Below the pieces are notes generated by a model. It did no database searches, was not told the origin of the DNA, and was given only the letters and a program-made list of their open reading frames with translations. A stretch of 64,000 nt of DNA from assembly GCF_009789075.1 (NCBI RefSeq), contig NZ_WNXQ01000003.1:310001-374000 (forward strand), read 5' to 3'. Of the stretch, positions 43,644 through 54,759 are shown in pieces; the first letter of the stretch is position 1; the number at the start of each line of letters is the position of its first letter. The translations under genes were made by a program, and so were the position numbers. The DNA is from Pseudooceanicola pacificus (lineage in GTDB: Bacteria; Pseudomonadota; Alphaproteobacteria; Rhodobacterales; Rhodobacteraceae).

Positions 43644-45176
43644 ATGAAAGACATTCTTCAGGAACTGGACGACCGGCGCAGAACGGCCCGGCTTGGCGGG
43701 GGCGAAAAGCGCATCGAGGCGCAGCACGCCAAGGGCAAGCTGACGGCCCGCGAGCGGATCGAGCTGCTGCTCGACGCGGACAGTTTCGAGGAATTCGACA
43801 TGTTCGTCAGCCACCGCTGCACCGATTTCGGCATGCAGGAGCAGCGCCCCTATGGCGACGGCGTGGTGACCGGCTGGGGCACGATCAACGGCCGCATGGT
43901 CTATGTCTTCAGCCAGGATTTCACTGTCTTCGGCGGCTCGCTCTCGGAAACCCACGCGCAGAAGATCTGCAAGATCATGGACATGGCGGTGCAGAACGGC
44001 GCCCCGGTGATCGGGCTGAACGATTCCGGCGGCGCGCGCATCCAGGAAGGCGTCGCCTCGCTTGCCGGCTATGCCGACGTGTTCCAGCGCAATGTCATGG
44101 CTTCGGGCGTTGTCCCGCAGATCAGCGTCATCATGGGCCCCTGCGCGGGCGGCGCGGTCTATAGCCCGGCGATGACCGATTTCATCTTCATGGTGAAGGA
44201 CAGCAGCTACATGTTCGTCACCGGCCCCGACGTGGTGAAGACCGTCACCAACGAGGTGGTCACGGCCGAGGAGCTGGGCGGCGCCTCGACACACACGCGG
44301 AAATCCAGCGTCGCCGACGGCGCCTTCGAGAACGATGTCGAAGCCCTGGCCGAGGTGCGCCGCCTGGTCGATTTCCTGCCGCTCAACAACCGCGAGAAGC
44401 CGCCCGTGCGGCCCTTCTTCGACGAGCCGGGGCGGATCGAAACCAGCCTCGACACCCTGATCCCCGACAATGCCAACACCCCCTACGACATGAAGGAGCT
44501 GATCCTGAAGGTCGCGGACGAAGGCGATTTCTACGAGATCCAGGAAAACTACGCCAAGAACATCATCACCGGCTTCATCCGGCTTGAGGGACAGACCGTG
44601 GGCGTGGTGGCGAACCAGCCGATGGTGCTGGCCGGCTGCCTCGACATCGACAGCTCGCGCAAGGCGGCGCGGTTCGTGCGGTTCTGCGACTGCTTCGAAA
44701 TCCCGATCCTGACCTTCGTGGATGTGCCCGGCTTCCTGCCCGGGACGGGGCAGGAATACGGCGGGGTCATCAAGCACGGGGCCAAGCTGCTGTTCGCCTA
44801 TGGCGAGGCGACGGTGCCCAAGGTGACGGTGATCACCCGCAAGGCCTATGGCGGCGCCTATGACGTGATGGCCTCGAAACACCTGCGCGGCGATTTCAAC
44901 TATGCCTGGCCGACCGCCGAGATCGCGGTGATGGGCGCCAAGGGCGCGACCGAGATCATCCATCGCGGCGACCTGGGCAATGCCGAAAAGATCGCCCAGC
45001 ACACCCGGGATTACGAGGACCGCTTTGCCAATCCCTTCGTCGCGGCCGAACGCGGCTTCATCGACGAGGTGATCCAGCCGCGCTCCACCCGCCGCCGGGT
45101 CAGCCGGGCCTTCGCGAGCCTTCGCAACAAGAAGCTCGAGAATCCCTGGAAGAAACACGACAACATCCCGCTCTGA
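43644..45176 (+). CDS. pccB: Propionyl-CoA carboxylase, beta (carboxyltransferase) subunit
   Basis: Transfers the carboxyl group from biotin to propionyl-CoA, forming (S)-methylmalonyl-CoA. The 510-residue protein has both carboxyltransferase halves: [21 protein letters not shown] and [17 protein letters not shown] in the N-terminal one, [25 protein letters not shown] and [20 protein letters not shown] in the C-terminal one. Asp at the specificity position of the last part (YDVM) is typical of propionyl-CoA enzymes. AAGGGG lies eight bases before the ATG. The alpha subunit is 2.3 kb downstream. Confidence 0.96.
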   Translation: MKDILQELDDRRRTARLGGGEKRIEAQHAKGKLTARERIELLLDADSFEEFDMFVSHRCTDFGMQEQRPYGDGVVTGWGTINGRMVYVFSQDFTVFGGSLSETHAQKICKIMDMAVQNGAPVIGLNDSGGARIQEGVASLAGYADVFQRNVMASGVVPQISVIMGPCAGGAVYSPAMTDFIFMVKDSSYMFVTGPDVVKTVTNEVVTAEELGGASTHTRKSSVADGAFENDVEALAEVRRLVDFLPLNNREKPPVRPFFDEPGRIETSLDTLIPDNANTPYDMKELILKVADEGDFYEIQENYAKNIITGFIRLEGQTVGVVANQPMVLAGCLDIDSSRKAARFVRFCDCFEIPILTFVDVPGFLPGTGQEYGGVIKHGAKLLFAYGEATVPKVTVITRKAYGGAYDVMASKHLRGDFNYAWPTAEIAVMGAKGATEIIHRGDLGNAEKIAQHTRDYEDRFANPFVAAERGFIDEVIQPRSTRRRVSRAFASLRNKKLENPWKKHDNIPL

Positions 45177-45186
45177 GGCACAGCCG

Positions 45187-45534
45187 ATGGCCCGCCGGGG
45201 ATGGCATATCCTGCGCGAGGAGGGGGCGCTGGTGCTGACGCGCCGGCTGCCGCCCCGCCTTGACGTCAGCGCCGAGACGCTGCTGCCCGACGGGCGCAAG
45301 GCGGCGCTCGCCCATCAGGTGCGCCAGGACCTGTGGCGCGCGCTGCGGGATCTGCGGGGCTTTTCCCCCGTGGTGCGGGTCGAAGCGGTGGGCACGGGCC
45401 TGCGGGTGATCGCAGGCGGGCGCGTGGCGGGGCCGGTGCCGGACGGAACGGGCGCGCGGATCGCCGCGCTGCTGGAGAGCCCGGCGCATCGCGCCCGCTG
45501 GGTGGCGCAGGCACGGAGACGGGCAGATGCCTAA
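45187..45534 (+). CDS. Conserved hypothetical protein in the pcc cluster
   Basis: A 115-residue basic protein (MARRGWHILREEGALVLTRR, then LAHQVRQDLWRALRDLRGFSPVVRVEAVGTGLRVIAGGRV). It has no signal peptide or membrane segment and I recognise no domain. It begins ten bases after pccB and overlaps the next gene by eight bases, so it is co-transcribed with pccB. I have seen similar ORFs beside pccB in related genomes, from memory only. Confidence 0.7.
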   Translation: MARRGWHILREEGALVLTRRLPPRLDVSAETLLPDGRKAALAHQVRQDLWRALRDLRGFSPVVRVEAVGTGLRVIAGGRVAGPVPDGTGARIAALLESPAHRARWVAQARRRADA

Positions 45535-45931
45535 GGTGACGACAGGTTTAGCCGCAGTGGGAGGGGTCCTCTTGGGGATGGCGGCCACGGCGTGGGGGCA
45601 GGAGGAGTCCCCGCCCGTGCCCTCCGGATTGTCGCTGCGATTGCAGGAGGTGCTGGTGGAAGAGCAGTTCGACGGAACCCGTTGGGCGCGATTCCGCTAC
45701 GTCGCCGACGATCTGGCCGGGCACGACTTTGCCGATGTGGAGGCGGATTTTCCCGCGCTCTGCGCCGAGCAGGTCGTGCCCTGGTCGCGAACCGCCGAGC
45801 CCGCGGTGGACAAGGCGGTGATCTCGCTGGCCTCGGCGGCGCTGGATTTCGGCGAGTCGGACCCGGAGGTGACGCAGTTCTTCGAGGTCTATGCGATCCG
45901 GGACGGAAGCTGCATCTGGGAAGGATTGTGA
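45527..45931 (+). CDS. Secreted hypothetical protein (DUF6497-like)
   Basis: A 134-residue protein with a signal peptide (PKVTTGLAAVGGVLLGMAATAWG, cleavage before QEESPP). The mature domain includes RLQEVLVEEQFDGTRWARFRYVADDLAG, FADVEADFPALCAEQVVPW and VYAIRDGSCIWEGL, with two cysteines (in ALCAE and SCIW) that could form a disulfide in the periplasm. It overlaps the upstream ORF by eight bases. Function unknown. Confidence 0.75.
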   Translation: MPKVTTGLAAVGGVLLGMAATAWGQEESPPVPSGLSLRLQEVLVEEQFDGTRWARFRYVADDLAGHDFADVEADFPALCAEQVVPWSRTAEPAVDKAVISLASAALDFGESDPEVTQFFEVYAIRDGSCIWEGL

Positions 45932-46145
45932 CAATGCCACAATATCTTGCGGGTCGAAATTCATGCGCCATCGGCGTTGAGGCTTTCGAGTCACAGCGCC
46001 CCGGGGCCGGGTTTGCCGCGTATATCCGGGGCCCTATTTCCTGTACTCTGAGCGCAGGCCGCACAAAAGCGGCCGGTGCCAGGCAGGTCGGACAGGGGGG
46101 CTCCTCGGAGCTCCGTTCGGGCTGTCAGAGAGACAGGAGAAGCAG

Positions 46146-46289
46146 ATGTCGAAAACCCTTACGAGCATCCTCGCCCTGGCCGTCGTTGCCGCAACCACTG
46201 CGGCCTGTGCCAAGCAAGAGGAAGAATATGTCGTGGTCGCGCCCGAACCGATTTCGGTCGAGCCCGTCTACACCGGCAAGTTCAAGTAA
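46146..46289 (+). CDS. Small lipoprotein, 47 residues
   Basis: Signal peptide SKTLTSILALAVVAATTAAC with a lipobox ending in TAAC (Cys21); the mature part is about 27 residues, acidic then Pro-rich (KQEEEYVVVAPEPISVEPVY, TGKFK). AGGAG ends five bases before the ATG and a strong terminator follows the stop, so this is a real short transcription unit end. Function unknown. It is too short for most gene callers. Confidence 0.8.
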   Translation: MSKTLTSILALAVVAATTAACAKQEEEYVVVAPEPISVEPVYTGKFK

Positions 46290-46309
46290 GTGTCCTGACG
46301 GACTGACAC

Positions 46310-46340
46310 GGGGTCCGGCCGTCAGGCCGGACCCCCTTTC
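46310..46340 (+). terminator. Rho-independent terminator after the small lipoprotein gene
   Basis: GGGGTCCGGCC (46310-46320), loop GTCA, GGCCGGACCCC (46325-46335), then CTTTC: an 11-bp perfect stem. It separates the pccB side of the cluster from the genes downstream. Confidence 0.82.
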
Positions 46341-46373
46341 ATGCGCGCGCCCCGGGCGGCAGGGGGTGGCGTC

Positions 46374-46730
46374 ATGCTGAAACACCGTGGATTTCCATCG
46401 CGCCTGCCGGGCACCGATTTCCAGTTCACCATCCGCCGCGGCAATCCGCGCGGCGTGACGCCGCTGCAGCGCCGGGAACGCTATGCCGACCGGCGCCCGC
46501 CCGACCGCCGGGCCGACGAGGCCTTTCTGCGCGCCCTGTGGGAGCATTTCGGCGAAGAGCCCTTCGAACGCGGCAACCTCGACGCCGGCCGGCTGAGCTG
46601 GTTGTTCGGGCGCGAGGTGATTCCGGCCGAGGATCCCTTTGACCCCGCCAGCTACGACGCGCTGCTGATGATCGACACGCGGGCCGTCCGCGCGGCCTTT
46701 CCGGGGCTGATGGACGAGGATTCGGCATGA
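46374..46730 (+). CDS. Conserved hypothetical protein
   Basis: A 118-residue basic N-terminus/acidic C-terminus protein (LKHRGFPSRLPGTDFQFTIR, RADEAFLRALWEHFGEEPFERG, then IPAEDPFDPASYDALLMIDTR). I recognise no domain. It begins just after a terminator, so its promoter must overlap that region or it depends on read-through. AGGGGGTGG precedes the ATG at 46374. Confidence 0.65.
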   Translation: MLKHRGFPSRLPGTDFQFTIRRGNPRGVTPLQRRERYADRRPPDRRADEAFLRALWEHFGEEPFERGNLDAGRLSWLFGREVIPAEDPFDPASYDALLMIDTRAVRAAFPGLMDEDSA

Positions 46731-46894
46731 ATTTGCCGCGCCTTCCGGAGCTTTGGCGATCTTTGGCCGATTTCCCGCCCCGCGCGCGGTTTCGCTTGGC
46801 GAGTCGCGCCCGGCGCGAGAGCATGACCCTTGCTGCCACATCGCCGCATTCGTGCGCCGTGGCAGCGTGTCTATACCGTTACCCTTCCCCTTCA

Positions 46895-46935
46895 GGGCGG
46901 CCCGATCTCCCCAACGATCGGCCGCCCGTCTTTTT
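46895..46935 (+). terminator. Rho-independent terminator
   Basis: GGGCGGCCCGATC (46895-46907) pairs with GATCGGCCGCCC (46916-46927) apart from one bulged C, followed by GTCTTTTT. It is 165 bases after the stop of the 46374 gene, leaving a leftover stretch that might belong to a 3' UTR or small RNA. Confidence 0.7.
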
Positions 46936-46981
46936 GCGCGCGCGCCGTGCCATGCTGCGGCGACTTCTCGCGCAACGGTAT

Positions 46982-47000
46982 GATTTTTCGGCGAAAAATC
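46982..47000. repeat. Perfect 8-bp inverted repeat
   Basis: GATTTTTC, GGC, GAAAAATC. It is AT-rich in a GC-rich region and ends 88 bases before the lipoprotein ATG, just upstream of the candidate ECF promoter; a regulator site is possible. Confidence 0.5.
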
Positions 47001-47025
47001 GCACTGCCCGAACGGTCTGCTTGTG

Positions 47026-47050
47026 GGAACCGAACCTGCCGCTACACGTT
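47026..47050 (+). promoter_or_regulatory. Candidate ECF/EcfG-type promoter
   Basis: GGAAC (47026-47030), 16-base spacer, CGTT (47047-47050), 38 bases before the lipoprotein ATG. This fits the alphaproteobacterial general-stress pattern GGAAC-N16-17-CGTT. Chance is not excluded. Confidence 0.35.
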
Positions 47051-47088
47051 GCTTTCAAAGGCGGCGCAGCGGTCAGAGGACAGGCGAC

Positions 47089-47304
47089 ATGGGGTTCAGG
47101 AAATTGCTCTTGCTGGGCGGGATTTGCGCGGGGCTTTCGGCCTGCGGCGACACCTTCGGCAACCAGGCGCTGGTCGGCGCCGGCGCGGGTGCGGTCGGCG
47201 GCGCGGTCCTGGGCGAGGGGACCCGTGGCCTGGCCGCCGGCGCCGTCATCGGCGCTACGGCCAATGTCGCCTATTGCCGGCAATTCCCGCATCGCTGCGG
47301 CTGA
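47089..47304 (+). CDS. Small glycine-zipper lipoprotein
   Basis: A 71-residue protein with signal peptide GFRKLLLLGGICAGLSAC and lipobox LSAC (Cys19). The mature part has a glycine zipper (ALVGAGAGAVGGAVLGEGTR, GLAAGAVIGATANVAYC) and ends CRQFPHRCG with two further cysteines. Such proteins sit in the outer membrane or periplasm. AGAGGAC precedes the ATG. Two hairpins follow the stop, so it is probably monocistronic. Confidence 0.8.
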   Translation: MGFRKLLLLGGICAGLSACGDTFGNQALVGAGAGAVGGAVLGEGTRGLAAGAVIGATANVAYCRQFPHRCG

Positions 47305-47311
47305 TGCAGCT

Positions 47312-47376
47312 GCGGCCCGCGGGCCGCTTTCCAGACGACATTCCACCACCGTGGCCCTGCGCCGCGGTGGTTTTTC
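47312..47376 (+). terminator. Two hairpins before pccA
   Basis: A perfect palindrome GCGGCCCGCGGGCCGC (47312-47327) followed by TTT, then ACCACCG (47345-47351) pairing with CGGTGGT (47365-47371) followed by TTTTTC. The second has the better T-run. They separate the lipoprotein gene from pccA. Confidence 0.7.
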
Positions 47377-47457
47377 TTTGGCCGGCGCGGCAGCGCGGCG
47401 CATGACACATGGGACAGCGGGGGCCGAGACCCCCGGACAACGGGAAAGGGACCGGAG

Positions 47458-49458
47458 ATGTTCAACAAGATCCTGATCGCCAACCGGGGCGAGATTGCCT
47501 GCCGGGTGATCAAGACCGCCCGCAAGATGGGGATCGCGACGGTGGCGATCTATTCCGACGCCGACCGCAACGCCCTGCATGTCGCGATGGCGGACGAGGC
47601 GGTGCATATCGGCCCGCCGCCGGCCAACCAGTCCTATATCGTGATCGACAAGGTCATGGCCGCCGTCACGCAGACCGGCGCCCAGGCAGTGCATCCCGGC
47701 TATGGTTTCCTCTCCGAGAACCCGAAATTCGCCCAGGCGCTGGAAACCGCGGGCGTCGCCTTCATCGGCCCGCCGGTCAAGGCGATCGAGGCCATGGGCG
47801 ACAAGATCACCTCGAAGAAGATCGCGCAGGAGGCCGGTGTCAGCACCGTGCCCGGGTACATGGGTCTGATCGAGGATGCCGAGGAAGCGGTGAAGATCTC
47901 GGGCGAGATCGGATATCCGGTGATGATCAAGGCCTCGGCCGGCGGTGGCGGCAAGGGCATGCGTATCGCCTGGAACGACACCGAGGCGCGCGAGGGCTTC
48001 CAGTCCTCCAAGAACGAGGCCGCGAGTTCCTTTGGCGACGACCGGATCTTCATCGAGAAGTTCGTCACCCAGCCCCGCCATATCGAGATCCAGGTGCTCT
48101 GCGACACTCATGGCAACGGCATCTACCTGCATGAGCGCGAATGCTCGATCCAGCGCCGGAACCAGAAGGTGGTGGAGGAGGCGCCCAGCCCCTTCCTGGA
48201 CGAGGCCACCCGCAAGGCCATGGGCGAGCAGGCCGTCGCGCTGGCCAAGGCCGTGGGCTATGCCAGTGCCGGGACGGTGGAATTCATCGTCGACGGCAAC
48301 AAGAACTTCTATTTCCTGGAAATGAACACCCGCCTGCAGGTGGAACATCCGGTGACCGAGCTGATCACCGGGGTCGACCTGGTGGAGCAGATGATCCGCG
48401 TCGCCAATGGCGAGGCGCTGACGATCACCCAGGACGACCTCAGGATCAACGGCTGGGCCATCGAGAACCGGCTTTATGCCGAGGATCCGTACCGCAACTT
48501 CCTGCCCTCCATCGGGCGGCTGACGCGCTATCGCCCGCCCGCCGAGGTGGCCGAGGTCACCCATGTGGTGCGCAACGACACCGGCGTCTACGAGGGCGGC
48601 GAGATCAGCATGTATTACGACCCGATGATCGCCAAGCTCTGCACCTGGGCGCCGACCCGGGGCGAGGCGATCGAAGCGATGCGCGTGGCGCTCGACACCT
48701 TCGAGGTCGAGGGGATCGGGCACAACCTGCCGTTCCTGGCCGCGGTGATGGATCATCCGAAATTCGTCAGCGGCGAGATGACCACCGCCTTCATCGCCGA
48801 GGAATGGCCCGAGGGATTCGAAGGGGTCGCGCTGCCCGGCGCCGACCTGCGCCGCATCGCCGCCGCCTGTGCCGCGATGAACAAGGTCAGCGAAATCCGC
48901 CGCACCCGCATTTCGGGCCGGATGGACAATCACGAGCGCAAGGTCGGCGACAAATGGGTCGTGAGCCTGCAGGGCGAAAGCTTCTCGACCGATGTGAAGA
49001 GCGATCCCAAGGGCGCCACGGTGCAGTTCGAGGACGGCACCACCCTGCGGGTCGAAGGCGACTGGACCCCGGGCAAGACCCTGGCCGAGATGACCGTCGG
49101 CGGCGCCCCGCTGGTGCTGAAGGTCGGCAAGATCTCGGGCGGGTTCCGCATCCGGTCGCGCGGGGCCGATCTGAAGGTCCATGTGCGCAACCCGCGCCAG
49201 GCCGCCCTGGCCGAGCTGATGCCCGAAAAGCTGCCGCCCGACACGTCGAAGCTGCTGCTCTGCCCGATGCCGGGCCTGGTGGTGAAGATCGACGTCGAGG
49301 TCGGGCAGGAGGTCCAGGAGGGCCAGCCGCTCTGCACCATCGAGGCGATGAAGATGGAAAACATCCTGCGCGCCGAGAAAAAGGCCATCGTCAGCCAGAT
49401 CAACGCCGAACCGGGGCAGAGCCTTGCGGTGGACGAAGTGATCATGGAGTTCGAATAG
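47458..49458 (+). CDS. pccA: Propionyl-CoA carboxylase, alpha (biotin carboxylase/carrier) subunit
   Basis: Carboxylates biotin with ATP and bicarbonate. The 666-residue protein has an N-terminal biotin carboxylase (FNKILIANRGEIACRVIKTA, the ATP-grasp loop SAGGGGKGMRIAW, FLEMNTRLQVEHPVTELITG), a middle BT domain, and a C-terminal biotinyl domain with EAMKMEN, where Lys632 carries biotin 35 residues from the end. It is encoded 2.3 kb after pccB, behind several terminators, so it probably has its own promoter around 47380-47450. Confidence 0.97.
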   Translation: MFNKILIANRGEIACRVIKTARKMGIATVAIYSDADRNALHVAMADEAVHIGPPPANQSYIVIDKVMAAVTQTGAQAVHPGYGFLSENPKFAQALETAGVAFIGPPVKAIEAMGDKITSKKIAQEAGVSTVPGYMGLIEDAEEAVKISGEIGYPVMIKASAGGGGKGMRIAWNDTEAREGFQSSKNEAASSFGDDRIFIEKFVTQPRHIEIQVLCDTHGNGIYLHERECSIQRRNQKVVEEAPSPFLDEATRKAMGEQAVALAKAVGYASAGTVEFIVDGNKNFYFLEMNTRLQVEHPVTELITGVDLVEQMIRVANGEALTITQDDLRINGWAIENRLYAEDPYRNFLPSIGRLTRYRPPAEVAEVTHVVRNDTGVYEGGEISMYYDPMIAKLCTWAPTRGEAIEAMRVALDTFEVEGIGHNLPFLAAVMDHPKFVSGEMTTAFIAEEWPEGFEGVALPGADLRRIAAACAAMNKVSEIRRTRISGRMDNHERKVGDKWVVSLQGESFSTDVKSDPKGATVQFEDGTTLRVEGDWTPGKTLAEMTVGGAPLVLKVGKISGGFRIRSRGADLKVHVRNPRQAALAELMPEKLPPDTSKLLLCPMPGLVVKIDVEVGQEVQEGQPLCTIEAMKMENILRAEKKAIVSQINAEPGQSLAVDEVIMEFE

Positions 49459-49461
49459 GCC

Positions 49462-50253
49462 ATGACCGAAGCGCAGCCCTATAGCCTCTGGGCGGGTGCG
49501 GGCCTTCTGGCCCTCGCCGCGCTTGGGGTTGCGCTTTTTGCCGGGCCGGATGCGGGCACCTCGCGCCGGATCCTGGTGCAGTTCCTGTTCCGCATCGCCT
49601 TGCCGATCTGCATCATCCTGGGCCTGCCGCTGGTGCTGATCGCGCGCACCATCGACCTGGAGGACCGCCTGTGGCAGGCGCTGATCGCCGGGCTGGTCAT
49701 CGCTATGGGCTGGCTGACCACGGCCATGTTCACCGAGATTGGCCGCTCGCGCCAGCGGGCGGAACGGCTGCGGGATTACCACAAGGCGATCTATGCCGAG
49801 ATCGGCAACAACCTGAACACGCTCTGGTCGGCCGAGGCGATCGACGGCTACGCGGAGCGGCTGATCGGGCGGATGCAGGGCGATCCGGATTTCGTGCCCT
49901 TCATCCCGAAGGAGCACAACGATCACGTCTACGACGCGATCATCGACCGCATCGACGTTCTGCCCCGGCAGACCATCGACGCCATCGTGGCCTATTACAG
50001 CCAGGTCAAGGCGATCTCGGCCCTGGCCGAGGACATGCGGGGGGATGCGTTCAAGACGCTGTCGCAGGATCGCCGGATCGCGATGTACAGCGACTATGTC
50101 GAGATGAAGAAACAGGCGCTCGCCTTCGGCACCTATGCGACCAGCCTGATCCGCGCCTTTGCGGAAGGCGGCGCACCGGCGGCGGATGCGCTGATCCGGT
50201 CGGTCAGTAGCCGGGCTGCGGCCCGGTCCGGCCAGTCACCGGGATCGGAGTGA
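49462..50253 (+). CDS. Membrane protein of unknown function
   Basis: A 263-residue protein with three hydrophobic segments (about residues 10-28, 40-62 and 74-92) and a C-terminal cytoplasmic helical domain (EIGRSRQRAERLRDYHKAIY, then IPKEHNDHVYDAIIDRIDVL and AYYSQVKAISALAEDMRGDAF). No domain is recognised. It begins three bases after the pccA stop, so it is almost certainly co-transcribed with pccA. Its 3' end overlaps a tiny ORF on the other strand. Confidence 0.78.
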   Translation: MTEAQPYSLWAGAGLLALAALGVALFAGPDAGTSRRILVQFLFRIALPICIILGLPLVLIARTIDLEDRLWQALIAGLVIAMGWLTTAMFTEIGRSRQRAERLRDYHKAIYAEIGNNLNTLWSAEAIDGYAERLIGRMQGDPDFVPFIPKEHNDHVYDAIIDRIDVLPRQTIDAIVAYYSQVKAISALAEDMRGDAFKTLSQDRRIAMYSDYVEMKKQALAFGTYATSLIRAFAEGGAPAADALIRSVSSRAAARSGQSPGSE

Positions 50254-50278
50254 ACGGAATGTTGGGATCGCGTTCCAT
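50204..50278 (-). CDS. Candidate 24-residue micro-ORF with strong ribosome-binding site
   Basis: MERDPNIPFTPIPVTGRTGP then QPGY, terminating in TGA. AAAGGAG lies five bases before the ATG, one of the best Shine-Dalgarno sequences in the window. It overlaps the end of the membrane-protein gene by 50 bases on the opposite strand and lies 90 bases after the DUF4174 gene on the same strand. The Pro/Gly-rich sequence has no hydrophobic segment. Confidence 0.45.
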   Translation of the reverse strand: MERDPNIPFTPIPVTGRTGPQPGY

Positions 50279-50368
50279 GACCGTCTCCTTTCCTTGGCTT
50301 CGCATGGGGCAGGATGCCCCGCGTATCCTCAATATAGGGTATCCGCCCCGGATCCGCAACGCGAACCG

Positions 50369-50851
50369 CTATTGCCCGGCATTGCGCAGGGCGCGGCGTT
50401 CGCGGATTTCGTCCTGCCTGAGCGGCGTCTTGTCGATGGAATGCGAGATCTCGCGCACGTCCCAGGGTTGCGGCTTGCGCAGCTTGATCTGCCCGTCCTT
50501 GCCCACCAGCACCAGCATGAAGCCGCGCGGACGCAGCTTTTGCCGCAACGGGCTTTCGCCGGCGGGATCGGTGTCGGTGATGACCACCACGTCGCGTTCG
50601 GCCAGCTCGCCCGGGCGGGCGTGCAGCGATTCCATCTGGCGGATGAACCGCGGGTCCGAGGCGCTGTCGGCAAAGATCACCAGCGGGCGCTTTTCCCAGA
50701 TGAACTGCTCCAGCGTCTGCTCGCCGGATTCCGAAAATATCTCGTCAAAGCTGGGTTCGGTGGCGGCATCGGCAATGGCGGCTGCGCTCAGCGACAGCAC
50801 GCCGGCAAAGACGACGGGCAACATGCGGGCCAAGGATCTGAATGCGGGCAT
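50369..50851 (-). CDS. Periplasmic DUF4174 protein
   Basis: A 160-residue protein with a signal peptide (MPAFRSLARMLPVVFAGVLS, cleavage near IADA-A) and a DUF4174 domain: LEQFIWEKRPLVIFADSASD, DPRFIRQMESLHARPGELAERDVVVITDTDP and GFMLVLVGKDGQIKLRKPQPW, a thioredoxin-like strand order without the redox cysteines. The KDGxxKLR/TKxPxPW pattern is the family's hallmark. Function unknown. It is divergent from the sulfotransferase-like gene. Confidence 0.83.
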   Translation of the reverse strand: MPAFRSLARMLPVVFAGVLSLSAAAIADAATEPSFDEIFSESGEQTLEQFIWEKRPLVIFADSASDPRFIRQMESLHARPGELAERDVVVITDTDPAGESPLRQKLRPRGFMLVLVGKDGQIKLRKPQPWDVREISHSIDKTPLRQDEIRERRALRNAGQ

Positions 50852-51972
50852 CGTCTCTCCTGTCCGCTTGGATATAGGCGCGGCTCAGCCGAATACTACT
50901 CAAATGCCCGGCAAATGTGCAGAAAAACCGAGGGTTAATCCCGTGGTGACGGAGGGGGCGCGATGATGCGGCGCATCAAGGCCTCTCCGGCGCCACGACC
51001 GGCGGGGTATCTTTCCCCGACGGAGGCGCGGACCCTTGGACATCACTTTGCATATCGGGGCGCATCGCACCGCCACGACCACCTTCCAGACCTATCTGCA
51101 GGACAATACCGACCATCTGGCCCGGAACGGGATCGCCTGGTGGGGGCCGAAACGCACGCGCAACGGGCTGCTGTCGGGCATCGTGCCGCTGCCGGGCCTG
51201 CTGCCGCCGGAGCGGCAGTTCGCCCGGGCGGCGGGGCGGATCGGGCTGCACCTGGACCGCGCGGCCCAGCAGGGCATGCGGCAGCTGATCGTGACCGAAG
51301 AGAACATGCTGGGCGCCCCGCGCGCCAACCTGCGGGCCGGGACGCTCTACCCCCATGCGGGTATGCGCATCGGGCGCTACCTGGCGGCCTTTGGCGGGCG
51401 CACGGGGCGGATCGCGCTGTCGATCCGCTCGCCGGATTACTACTGGGCCTCCTGCATGGCCTTTGCGCTGGCGCGGGGCCACGGGGTGCCGGGGCCCGAG
51501 CAGCTGGCCAGGCTGGTTGCGGCCGACCGCAGCTGGCGCGACGTGATCTCGGATATCGCCTGTGCCGCGCCGGGCGTGCCGATCCTGGTGATGACGCACG
51601 AGGCACATGGCGCGCAGCCCGAACAGCGGCTGTGGCACATGACCGGGGGCAGCCTGCTGGCGCCCATGACCCACGCGCGCAACTGGCTGAACCGGGCACC
51701 CGACCTGGCCCGCTTGCGCGGGATCCTGCGCGACAGGGGCCGCGACCCGCAGGCCCTGCCGGCGGGCGAGGGGCGGTGGATGCCCTTCGATGCGGGCCAG
51801 CAGGCGCGGATGCGGGAAAGTTACATGGACGATCTGTTCTGGCTGCGCGCGGGCGCGGACGGGATGGCCGTCCTGGCAGAGGATGACGCGGACGGACAGT
51901 GGTCCGACGCATGGACAGGGACCGGCGCGGCAGCGGCACAGCTGCCCCCCGGCGAACTACGGAGAGGACAAG

Positions 51973-54105
<2,133 letters not shown>

Positions 54106-54759
54106 GGGCGGCAGGCCCCGGCGCGGGGCCGGGGCGCGGCGGTCCTTTCGGGGTCCTGACGAGAGTTGCCCGCAGCCGCTGTGCTGGCTGCGGGCGGGGG
54201 AGGGGGGCTGTCTGCCCCCCTCTTGCGCCCTTGGCGCAATTCACCCCCCGAGGATATTTCCGGCCAGAGGAAGCGGGCGGGCTAGGGCTTTTGTCTGGTG
54301 GTTCGGGCCGGGGGGTGACGTGGTGATCCGGGTGGTTTTCCGGGCGATGCGGCGGTCACTTTTGCGTCAGGGACGAAGAGGATGGCCTGTGTCGCGGCGC
54401 GTCGGGATACGCGGTTGGTGTGGCCGTGCCTGGCGGTGCGGTGGTGAGATTTGCGCGCTTTGAGCGGGCCTCGACCACCCGCTGCCATGCGGATGCGAGG
54501 AAATGCGGTGTCATCCCCGGCCTGGACAGGCGTGGGCCGGGGCCAGGGCCTCTCCTGCCGCGGGCGGTCGAGGGGGTGCGGGGCCATGAAGGCCGGGATC
54601 GGCGGCGACATGCCGGGCGGCCATGGCGTTTCATGGCGCCATCGGCTAGGTCGGGGCCGGGCGTCTGCCCCGGGCGGGGCGCGCGCCGGGGCGGGGGATG
54701 GACCCCGTCCTGACGCAGAAGTTGCTTTGATTCCGCGCCGCAGCGTTTAGGCTGGAGCC
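54106..54759. other. Long intergenic stretch after mcm
   Basis: About 650 bases. It holds copy 2 of the 81-bp repeat (54201-54281) close to the mcm stop. The remaining 470 bases are GC-rich and I find no gene or clear structure in them. Confidence 0.5.
54201..54281. repeat. Dispersed 81-bp intergenic repeat, copy 2
   Basis: Identical over 81 bases to 33096-33176, in the same orientation. It begins 96 bases after mcm; its two hairpins may end the mcm transcript. Flanking bases differ on both sides apart from a G-rich lead-in. Confidence 0.85.

Larger units (their letters stand above)
46731..47088. other. Control region upstream of the glycine-zipper lipoprotein
   Basis: No gene is supported in these 358 bases. 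They hold a terminator (46895-46935), a perfect hairpin (46982-47000) and a GGAAC-N16-CGTT pair (47026-47050), each listed separately. Confidence 0.55.

Noticed and set aside
46879-49926. A 1015-codon minus-strand frame opposite pccA
   Set aside because: It is the shadow of pccA codons; pccA is confidently assigned on the plus strand.
54300-54759. Possible extra gene in the long gap after mcm
   Set aside because: The frames there are Arg/Gly/Pro-rich on both strands, lack ribosome-binding sites and domains, and look like GC-driven chance ORFs.
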